DNA of 7,607 nt from NCBI GenBank assembly GCA_031280945.1, contig JAITGB010000159.1, forward strand, positions 1-7,607, given 5' to 3'. The notes beneath the pieces were generated by a model. It was not told where the DNA came from. It saw nothing but the letters and a program-made list of their open reading frames with translations, and did not search any database. Of this stretch, positions 1 through 4,829 are shown one piece after another. How positions within the stretch are numbered: position 1 is the first letter of the stretch; every line of letters begins with the position of its first letter. Source of the DNA: Spirochaetales bacterium. GTDB taxonomy: Bacteria; Spirochaetota; Spirochaetia; DTKZ01. The position numbers and the translations under genes were made by a program.

Positions 1-215
1 CTGATAAAGTGAAAACGGACTTTCTCCTCTTCAAGAACGCCGGAAATAATTTCTACCTTGCTCCAGTCAACGATAAAAAAAACAAGTTTCAGGCGCGGCG
101 GCTCCCGCCGCTGTATAGCTCCATCTTTCGCACGCGGGATAGGCTCGTGTGCCTGAAAACGCGAAGAGAGCCTCGTAAAAAAGCCGCCCAGCTTTTTTTT
201 CTTTTCTGCAGCCAT
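1..215 (-). CDS. P-II-like (GlnB-superfamily) signalling protein, N-terminal part; runs off left edge
   Basis: The minus-strand frame is open from an ATG at 215 to the window edge, giving 71 complete codons with no stop. GGAGGTG at 225-231 lies 9 nt upstream and fixes the start. The product begins MAAEKKKKLGGFFTRLSSRF, a lysine-rich, possibly amphipathic stretch, and from about residue 45 reads LKLVFFIVDWSKVEIISGVL. That resembles the first beta strand and helix of P-II proteins, preceded by a roughly 44-residue extension that classical GlnB/GlnK lack. The start lies 23 nt after the DUF1538 stop codon, so the two are very probably co-transcribed. From memory, P-II-like genes are recurrent neighbours of DUF1538 genes, and P-II proteins usually bind nucleotides and gate transporters. 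Gating of the DUF1538 protein is an inference. The T-loop and nucleotide-binding parts are outside the window, so the family call is tentative. A run of eight A residues near the 5' end could permit slippage. Confidence 0.55.
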   Translation of the reverse strand, partial: MAAEKKKKLGGFFTRLSSRFQAHEPIPRAKDGAIQRREPPRLKLVFFIVDWSKVEIISGVLEEEKVRFHFI

Positions 216-224
216 TTTTGGAAA

Positions 225-231
225 CACCTCC
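225..231 (-). promoter_or_regulatory. Shine-Dalgarno site of the P-II-like gene
   Basis: The minus strand reads GGAGGTG, 9 nt before the ATG at 215. It lies in the short gap after the DUF1538 stop codon and is the main reason for accepting the edge-truncated frame as a real gene. Confidence 0.75.
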
Positions 232-238
232 GCAGCCA

Positions 239-1789
239 TTAGAAAAATTCCTCATCAAAAAGAGTAATTTCGCCATAATCCAAAACACCGCCCTCTCCGG
301 CGCCCGCCGCAACCTCCGCTTCAGCAAGACTCGCCGCCCTCCTCGTCCTGTGGAGATACAAAAGCCCCATCATCTGAATAACAATGAGGGGCGTCATCGC
401 CACCATGGCCACTATGCCAAAAGCGTCCGTCATAAGCTCGCCGCCCACGCCCTCGCAGGTTCCCATTGCAAGGGGCAGAAGAAAAGTCGAAGTCATGGGG
501 CCGGAACACACCCCGCCTGAGTCAAACGCGATTCCCGTAAACATGCGCGGCACAAAAAAAGTAAGAACAAGGGCAAAGGCGTAGCCGGGAACAAGAATAT
601 ACATAAGGGGAATCCCCAAAAGAATACGGAGCATGGTAATCGCAAGAGCCGCGGACATTCCCAGGGAAAGCCCCTGATTCATCATCTTCTGCGGAATCGC
701 CCCCGATGTTATTTCCTCAACCTGCTTGTTAAGAACATGAACAGCAGGCTCCGCCTTAACGATATAGTAGCCGATAAGAACCCCCAGAGGAAGAAGCGCC
801 CACTTAAACTCAGAAGCCCCCAGGAGCGAACCCAAAAGATGCCCCACAGGGATAAACCCAATATTCACGCCCGTTAAAAAAAGCACAAGCCCAATAAAAG
901 TGTAGCCAAACCCAATCATAATCCTCCCCAGCTGGTGCCTCTTGTACCGCCGGAAAACAATCTGAAAAAGCGCAAAGAAAAAAACAATCGCGCCCATAGC
1001 CGCCAAAACATCTTTGGAATAATGGGGAAGCTCTAAGGCAAAACTCCTCACCACATCCCGCGAAGTTTCCACATGAGGAAGAACAAAACCCATTACCCCG
1101 CCCTCGCCCGGAGGAGAGAGCATCCCCAGAACAAGCACCGTGAGAATAGGCCCTATACTGCACAAAGCGACAAGACCAAAACTATCGTCCTGCGAATTTT
1201 TGTCTCCGCGCAGCGATGCCACGCCCACGCCCATCGCAAGAATAAAAGGCACGGTAATAGGCCCCGTCGTAACGCCCCCCGAATCAAAGGCAACAGGAAT
1301 AAAACTCCCCGGAGTAAAATACGCAGCGCCAAAAACAATCACATAGAAAAAAATAAGAAGCGCCCCCAGCCTGATTTTTAGAAAAATCCTCAGCACCGAG
1401 ACAACAAGAAAAAAACCCACGCCCCCCGCCACGGTAAAAATGAGCGTCCTGTCCTCCACCGAAGGCGCCTGCTGCGCCAGAACCCGCAAATCCGGCTCCG
1501 CAACAGTAATAATCACGCCCATAACAAAACTCACCACAAGCGCAATCACAATGCTCGTCGACCTCGTAAGCTGCGCGCCAATCCCCTCCCCCATGGGAAT
1601 CATCGCCATATCCGCGCCCAAAGTAAAAAATCCCATTCCAACAACAAGAAGCCCCGCCCCGCCAAGAAACAAAAGCACAGTCCCCGCGGGAATGGACACA
1701 AGAACAACGCTCGCAATAAGCACAATCGCGGTAATCGGAAGCACAGACCCAAAGGCTTCCATAATTTTTTCTTTCAAAACTTTATTCAT
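239..1789 (-). CDS. DUF1538 family integral-membrane protein, two-repeat form, putative cation/H+ antiporter
   Basis: The 516-residue product is very hydrophobic, with roughly a dozen or more membrane segments and a short cytosolic-looking N-terminus (MNKVLKEKI). Two halves repeat. AFDSGGVTTGP at 167-177 matches AFDSGGVCSGP at 421-431. The segment with MIPMGEGIG (63-71) and AEPD (97-100) matches FIPVGHLLG (312-320) and AEPAV (346-350). A charged loop (about 193-203) follows the first AFDSGG motif, and the C-terminus from 480 is polar and ends in an acidic FDEEFF. This is the DUF1538 pattern, here as a tandem fusion. From memory, a two-gene DUF1538 pair (UmpAB) from a halophile was reported as a Na+(Li+,K+)/H+ antiporter; transferring that substrate range here is inference. 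The conserved AEP and AFDSGG residues are plausible ion-pathway elements. The ATG at 1789 has AGGGAA upstream at 1795-1800. It heads an operon with the P-II-like gene. Family call firm, substrate unsure. Confidence 0.88.
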   Translation of the reverse strand: MNKVLKEKIMEAFGSVLPITAIVLIASVVLVSIPAGTVLLFLGGAGLLVVGMGFFTLGADMAMIPMGEGIGAQLTRSTSIVIALVVSFVMGVIITVAEPDLRVLAQQAPSVEDRTLIFTVAGGVGFFLVVSVLRIFLKIRLGALLIFFYVIVFGAAYFTPGSFIPVAFDSGGVTTGPITVPFILAMGVGVASLRGDKNSQDDSFGLVALCSIGPILTVLVLGMLSPPGEGGVMGFVLPHVETSRDVVRSFALELPHYSKDVLAAMGAIVFFFALFQIVFRRYKRHQLGRIMIGFGYTFIGLVLFLTGVNIGFIPVGHLLGSLLGASEFKWALLPLGVLIGYYIVKAEPAVHVLNKQVEEITSGAIPQKMMNQGLSLGMSAALAITMLRILLGIPLMYILVPGYAFALVLTFFVPRMFTGIAFDSGGVCSGPMTSTFLLPLAMGTCEGVGGELMTDAFGIVAMVAMTPLIVIQMMGLLYLHRTRRAASLAEAEVAAGAGEGGVLDYGEITLFDEEFF

Positions 1790-1805
1790 GAGTATTCCCT
1801 GTTAC

Positions 1806-1814
1806 AGTATACCA
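1806..1814 (-). promoter_or_regulatory. Putative extended -10 promoter for the DUF1538/P-II operon
   Basis: The minus strand reads TGGTATACT: a TATACT -10 box (1806-1811) preceded by the TGN extension. No good -35 box lies at 16-18 bp, only a pyrimidine-rich stretch. Transcription would begin about 7 nt downstream, leaving a leader of roughly 10 nt before the ATG at 1789. The same TGGTATA string precedes the V4R and cyclophilin-FKBP genes. Confidence 0.45.
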
Positions 1815-1863
1815 ATTTTTTCAAAGAAAAGAAGCAGTGGAAGAATCAGTCAAAAAAGAATTC

Positions 1864-1990
1864 GGGCGCATTTTTTGCGGCTTTGCCGCAAAAAACCGGG
1901 CTATCCGCTCCAACTCCTCAAAATTGCTTCGCAATTTCTGCGGGGTTTCCGCTTCTATCCCTTGCGCGCCAAAGGCCCTGCGCAGCGCGC
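1864..1990 (-). repeat. Dispersed structured repeat, copy A
   Basis: The conserved core is 1864-1969, with a less certain 5' extension to about 1990, next to the cyclase stop codon. Read on the minus strand, the order is: GCGCGCAAGGGATAG, then AAGCGGAAA (box 1); a variable part with a perfect 7-bp hairpin at 1921-1937 around a GCGAAGC core; TTGGAGCGGATAGCCCGG (box 2); a perfect 11-bp hairpin at 1871-1895 with an AAA loop (TTTTTTGCGGC stem); and TGCGCCC. Copy B at 3665-3745 has the same order on the plus strand. No open frame or transposase is associated. It lies directly downstream of the cyclase in the same orientation, so it would be part of that gene's 3' transcript if transcription continues. 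It could be a REP/MITE-like element or a structured RNA; I cannot name a known family. Confidence 0.8.
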
Positions 1991-1994
1991 CGGC

Positions 1995-2864
1995 TTAACC
2001 GCAGCACACTCTGTTCCGTCCGGTTTTCTTTGCGACGTACAGGGCGCGGTCGCTTTTTTTAATAACATCCTCGTAGCGGATATCGTTTTCCAAACGCTCG
2101 CTTATGCCCGCGCTCACAGTAACTTTGATGCTGTCGTTTGCGTTTAAGGGAATTTCGGCCTCCTCCACGGAGGCCCGCGCGCGTTCAGCAATCTTTTCCG
2201 CAGCACGCAGGGAAGTGCCCGGAAGAACGGCCATAAACTCATCTCCTCCGTAGCGCGAGAAAATATCGTGCGCGCGAAACTGCCTGTTCAGGCGCCCGCT
2301 CACCTGGACAAGAACAGCGTCTCCGGCATCGTGGCCGTAGGTATCATTCGTAGATTTGAAAAAATCAATATCAAAAATAATAATACTGAAAGGCTTTTTG
2401 TTTCCAACAGCATTCTTAAAGGAATCAACGAGAAACGCTTCAAGGGCCCTCCTGTTGGGAATCTTTGTGAGGGTATCCATGTTGGCAAGCTGCGTAAGCC
2501 GCATGGTTAAATCGTGGAGCTTCACCGTCATCTCGTTAAAGGCATCGGAAAATTCGCCCAAAAAATCGACCCTCTGGGAAAAATCCCCATCGGCTACCTT
2601 TTTCGTCTGCCAGGTGAGGTGCCGGAGGTTGGACTGAAGGGCCTTCAGGTTGGAGAGAATAAAACCCTTGCCGTAGACAAAGTGCTGCAAATCCCCCCGG
2701 CTTAAAGCGGAAGAAAGAGAGCGCATATCCATAAGATAATCGTATAACTTTTTAAATTCGGGATTTTTCAGCAAAGACGGGTCAACCGTGAAATTCCTCG
2801 GAAGAACAGGATTCACTATAAGAGTGCTGATAAGTTTTACCCATTCATCATCGCTGTAGTACAC
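1995..2864 (-). CDS. Soluble diguanylate cyclase (GGDEF domain) with HAMP-like region
   Basis: This 289-residue protein would condense two GTP into c-di-GMP. The GGDEF domain spans about 125-289, with DTLTKIPNRRAL at 130-141, FDIDFFKSTND at 164-174, the active-site motif RYGGDEF at 204-210, and SAGIS at 251-255. RAHD at 197-200 lies five residues before GGDEF, the canonical RxxD inhibitory site, so product feedback inhibition is expected. Residues about 75-125 (including ADGDFSQRVDFLGEF) look like a HAMP-type coiled region, but no membrane segment precedes it, so the protein should be cytosolic. Residues 1-70 match no domain I can name. The start is GTG at 2864: GAGGT lies 8 nt upstream and an in-frame TAA follows closely further upstream, excluding a longer form. 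It sits 57 nt downstream of the V4R gene on the same strand, probably in one transcript, which suggests that V4R ligand binding controls the cyclase. The domain is complete. Confidence 0.92.
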   Translation of the reverse strand: MYYSDDEWVKLISTLIVNPVLPRNFTVDPSLLKNPEFKKLYDYLMDMRSLSSALSRGDLQHFVYGKGFILSNLKALQSNLRHLTWQTKKVADGDFSQRVDFLGEFSDAFNEMTVKLHDLTMRLTQLANMDTLTKIPNRRALEAFLVDSFKNAVGNKKPFSIIIFDIDFFKSTNDTYGHDAGDAVLVQVSGRLNRQFRAHDIFSRYGGDEFMAVLPGTSLRAAEKIAERARASVEEAEIPLNANDSIKVTVSAGISERLENDIRYEDVIKKSDRALYVAKKTGRNRVCCG

Positions 2865-2901
2865 TGCTACTTACCTCGTTTTTCACCGCAAAGCCGCAAA
2901 C

Positions 2902-2922
2902 AGGCCCGCACGGGAGGGGCCT
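2902..2922 (-). other. 6-bp GC hairpin in the V4R-cyclase gap
   Basis: On the minus strand AGGCCC and GGGCCT form a perfect 6-bp stem with a 9-nt loop, overlapping the last base of the V4R stop codon. No T-run follows, so it is not a standard intrinsic terminator. It could stabilise the 3' end of the V4R message or lower cyclase expression relative to V4R. Confidence 0.4.
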
Positions 2923-3440
2923 TACGCCTTTGCCCTTTCGGTTACCTGGAACCTGCACGTCCTCGCACCCGTACACCAGCAGTCAATCTCCCGCGCGTCC
3001 CATTCGCTTTTGGTAAAACCCTCAAAAAGCGAAGAGATAAACCCTTCATCGTAGATACAGGTTTCGTAATCAAGCTCAGGAAGCCCCGAACAGTCGAGGT
3101 CTTCGTCAACAGTGAGAAGAATTTTGCCTTGCTCCAGCATGGCTTCCTCAACCCGCAAAATTCCCAGCTTCTTTTCTTTGAGGACCTTTTGGGTTTTGCT
3201 GACAAACTCTTCAACCGAGGACACGGGGTTTATGTACTTCTCGTAGAAAACCTTACCGGCTACTTTTCCTGCTTCACGAAAAAGTCTGTCCGCTTCCTCC
3301 GTGCTGTAGGTCTGTTCGATAACGTCCCGCAGGGTAAACTGCATAAGGCGGTACAGTTCAAGGTCAACCTCCTTGCCGAGATTGGGCCGGCCCAGGTCAA
3401 TGTCGCCAATCAAGTCCCAGTTAAATTCGTATCTTCTCAT
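2922..3440 (-). CDS. V4R (4-vinyl reductase-like) domain protein, putative small-molecule sensor
   Basis: The product is 172 residues from the ATG at 3440. That start has a perfect AGGAGGT 5 nt upstream; the frame extends a further 24 codons, but that part overlaps the promoter and has no ribosome site. An N-terminal helical region (about 25-105, including LYRLMQFTLRDVIEQ and AGKVAGKVFYEKY) leads into a C-terminal V4R-type half. The latter has LDCSGL (115-120), ETCIYDEGFISSLFEG (126-141) and a Cys-rich end with CWC at 154-156 and Cys162. V4R domains occur in BchJ-type proteins and as the ligand-binding part of phenol/aromatic-responsive regulators, and are viewed as small-molecule binders. 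The conserved cysteines could hold a metal or ligand. No enzymatic motif or DNA-binding domain is seen. Its position ahead of the diguanylate cyclase suggests it is that enzyme's sensory partner (inference). The ligand is unknown. Confidence 0.75.
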   Translation of the reverse strand: MRRYEFNWDLIGDIDLGRPNLGKEVDLELYRLMQFTLRDVIEQTYSTEEADRLFREAGKVAGKVFYEKYINPVSSVEEFVSKTQKVLKEKKLGILRVEEAMLEQGKILLTVDEDLDCSGLPELDYETCIYDEGFISSLFEGFTKSEWDAREIDCWCTGARTCRFQVTERAKA

Positions 3441-3445
3441 AAGAG

Positions 3446-3452
3446 ACCTCCT
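3446..3452 (-). promoter_or_regulatory. Shine-Dalgarno site that fixes the V4R start
   Basis: A perfect AGGAGGT on the minus strand ends 5 nt before the ATG at 3440. It selects this internal ATG over the first ATG of the longer frame at 3512. Confidence 0.85.
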
Positions 3453-3470
3453 AAAAGGTAGTGTCCCAAG

Positions 3471-3479
3471 ACTATACCA
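3471..3479 (-). promoter_or_regulatory. Putative extended -10 promoter for the V4R-cyclase operon
   Basis: The minus strand reads TGGTATAGT, a TATAGT -10 box with a TGN extension. A weak TTTAAC -35 candidate lies 16 bp upstream (plus positions 3493-3498). Transcription would start near 3464, giving a leader of about 24 nt that contains the AGGAGGT site. Confidence 0.5.
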
Positions 3480-3553
3480 TAAAATTCGGATTGTTAAACA
3501 TAAACTTTGCACATTTTAGCGGCCTGTGGGGTAAAAATGAAGCTCTCCGCCTG

Positions 3554-3657
3554 GCCCTGCCCTGCGCGGAGCGCAGGGCAGGGCGAACAACTCACCCGCG
3601 CCGCGAAGCGGCGCGGGCAATGGGCCCTGGGTCCGTGCGGGATTTTGCGGAGCAAAA
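3554..3657. repeat. Array of perfect hairpins with three-base loops
   Basis: Three perfect inverted repeats lie in about 100 bp. 3554-3584 has a 14-bp stem (GCCCTGCCCTGCGC) with a GGA loop. 3595-3617 has a 10-bp stem (CCCGCGCCGC) with a GAA loop. 3643-3657 has a 6-bp stem (TTTTGC) with a GGA loop. All loops are closed by G-C pairs, giving GCGGAGC or GCGAAGC at the apex. The array lies just 5' of repeat copy B and may be part of a larger composite. Stem sequences are unrelated to one another, so these are not copies of one sequence but of one shape. No T-run follows any of them, which argues against terminators. Confidence 0.85.
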
Positions 3658-3664
3658 AACCGCA

Positions 3665-3745
3665 GCGCGCAAGGGCTAGAAGCGGAAATCCAACGGGTTG
3701 GGGCGGATAGCCCGGTTTTTTGCGCGAAGCGCAAAAAATGCGCCC
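3665..3745 (+). repeat. Dispersed structured repeat, copy B
   Basis: On the plus strand this reads GCGCGCAAGGGCTAG, then AAGCGGAAA (box 1), a short variable hairpin CCAACGGGTTGG at 3690-3701, box 2 GGGCGGATAGCCCGG, a perfect 10-bp hairpin at 3716-3738 (TTTTTTGCGC stem, GAA loop), and TGCGCCC. The order matches copy A on the opposite strand, but the middle is about 25 bp shorter. Here GGGCTA of box 1 can pair with TAGCCC of box 2 (6 bp), enclosing the central hairpin; in copy A one position of that pairing is mismatched. It lies upstream of the putative promoter of the cyclophilin-FKBP gene. Confidence 0.8.
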
Positions 3746-3780
3746 AACGTCTCTCTGCGCTCTTCCCTCAAAACAGGGGC

Positions 3781-3791
3781 TGGTATATGAT
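3781..3791 (+). promoter_or_regulatory. Putative promoter for the cyclophilin-FKBP/radA operon
   Basis: TGGTATATGAT contains either an extended -10 (TGG followed by TATATG) or a TATGAT -10 at 3786-3791. No convincing -35 is seen. The start would fall near 3797, giving a leader of about 20 nt that includes the GGGAGG site at 3807-3812. Confidence 0.4.
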
Positions 3792-3806
3792 GGGCCCAGC
3801 AATTTT

Positions 3807-3812
3807 GGGAGG
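3807..3812 (+). promoter_or_regulatory. Shine-Dalgarno site that fixes the cyclophilin-FKBP start
   Basis: GGGAGG lies 4 nt before the ATG at 3817. It favours this start over the in-frame ATGs at 3787 and 3790, which lie inside the putative -10 box and would place charged and polar residues before the signal peptide. Confidence 0.75.
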
Positions 3813-3816
3813 ACAC

Positions 3817-4821
3817 ATGAAAACTTTTGCTTTTACCGCGGCGCTTGTTGTTGCGGCGGGAGGTCTGGAGGCGCAGAGCCTGGCGGACGGTTTGTATGCG
3901 CGCATAGCGACGAACAAGGGGGAGATTCTTCTGCAGCTTGAATACGAGAAGACGCCCCTTACTGTTATTAATTTTGTGGGGCTTGCGGAGGGGACGCTCA
4001 AAAACTCTGCGCGTAGTGGAAAGCCCTATTATGACGGGCTTACGTTTCACCGCGTTGTGCCGAATTTTATGATTCAGGGGGGAGACCCGCAGGGCACGGG
4101 CCGGGGCGGGCCGGGCTACAATTTCCCGGATGAGTTTGACGTGAGTCTGCGCCACAATGGGCCGGGCGTTCTTTCGATGGCGAATGCGGGGCCGGGGACA
4201 AACGGGAGTCAGTTTTTTATTACGCACAAGGCTACGCCGCATCTTGACGACAAGCATTCGGTTTTTGGCCGCGTTGTGCGGGGCCAGGACGTGGTGGATA
4301 AAATCCGCGAAAAAGATGTGATGGAAAAAGTTACGATAATCCGTCAGGGGGACAAGGCGAAGGCTTTCAAGGCTGACCAGGCGGCTTTTGACCGGGCGCT
4401 GGCTTCATCGGCGGCGCGGGCGGCAGAGCAGGCTCAGGAAAAAAAGAAGGCTTCTCTTGCGAGGATTCAGGAGCTTGTTCCCGGCGCTTCGGTTACTGCC
4501 TCAGGGATTCACTACAAAATCAAAACCGAGGGTTCAGGCCCGAAGCCTGCGGCGGGCAATACTGTGAGCGTTCACTACACGGGTTTTCTCTTAAACGGCG
4601 AGGTGTTCGATTCGAGCGTGGGCCGCAAAGAGCCTTTTAAATTCCGCGTGGGTAGGGCCCAGGTCATCAAGGGCTGGGACGAGATGGTTCTGGGCATGAA
4701 GAGGGGCGAGAAGCGCGTTTTTGTCCTGCCGCCTGAACTTGGCTACGGGGCGCGGGGCGCGGGGCCGATTCCGCCTGATTCGTTCCTCCTCTTTGAAGTG
4801 GAGCTCCTTTCGGAAGGCTAA
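3817..4821 (+). CDS. Exported dual peptidyl-prolyl isomerase: cyclophilin-FKBP fusion
   Basis: This 334-residue protein joins two unrelated prolyl isomerase folds. Residues 1-20 (MKTFAFTAALVVAAGG plus LEAQ) form a signal peptide with a likely cut after Ala19, so it should act in the periplasm. The cyclophilin domain spans about 25-175: FHRVVPNFMIQGGD at 77-90 holds the catalytic Arg79, and GTNGSQFFIT (127-136) and HLDDKHSVFG (142-151) follow; the tryptophan of human CypA (Trp121) is replaced by His142, as in many bacterial cyclophilins. An Ala/Lys-rich helix at about 180-220 links to the FKBP domain (about 230-332), with VHYTGFLLNGEVFDSS (252-267), VIKGWDEMVLGMKRGEKR (283-300) and LGYGARGAGPIPP (308-320). 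Both active sites look intact. It would assist folding of envelope proteins. radA starts 8 nt downstream, so they probably share a transcript although their roles differ. I associate this domain order with Treponema. Confidence 0.93.
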   Translation: MKTFAFTAALVVAAGGLEAQSLADGLYARIATNKGEILLQLEYEKTPLTVINFVGLAEGTLKNSARSGKPYYDGLTFHRVVPNFMIQGGDPQGTGRGGPGYNFPDEFDVSLRHNGPGVLSMANAGPGTNGSQFFITHKATPHLDDKHSVFGRVVRGQDVVDKIREKDVMEKVTIIRQGDKAKAFKADQAAFDRALASSAARAAEQAQEKKKASLARIQELVPGASVTASGIHYKIKTEGSGPKPAAGNTVSVHYTGFLLNGEVFDSSVGRKEPFKFRVGRAQVIKGWDEMVLGMKRGEKRVFVLPPELGYGARGAGPIPPDSFLLFEVELLSEG

Positions 4822-4829
4822 GAACTGGT

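Noticed and set aside
1871..1895. Intrinsic terminator for the cyclase or DUF1538 gene
   Set aside because: The T-run forms the stem arm itself rather than following a GC-rich stem. It may still slow transcription, but it is better described as part of the repeat.
1440..2147. Plus-strand open frame of 235 codons
   Set aside because: It is antisense to DUF1538 and the cyclase, crosses the repeat between them, has no ribosome site and encodes a low-complexity product.
2886..2900. Degenerate third copy of the repeat hairpin (CCGCAAAGCCGCAAA)
   Set aside because: It shares only a GCAAAGC string with copy A, does not form a comparable stem and lacks both boxes.
3441..3512. 24-codon N-terminal extension of the V4R protein
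   Set aside because: It overlaps the promoter and ribosome site; the ATG at 3440 has a perfect AGGAGGT.
3494..3802. Several 60-100-codon frames over the divergent gap
   Set aside because: They translate the hairpin array and repeat copy B, lack ribosome sites and have inverted-repeat-driven composition.
3787..3816. Ten-codon longer isomerase from the ATG at 3787
   Set aside because: No ribosome site precedes it and it overlaps the putative -10 box. The ATG at 3817 has GGGAGG and directly begins a signal peptide.
3676..4257. Minus-strand open frame of 193 codons
   Set aside because: It is a basic-residue-rich shadow of the isomerase gene that runs through repeat copy B; no family features.
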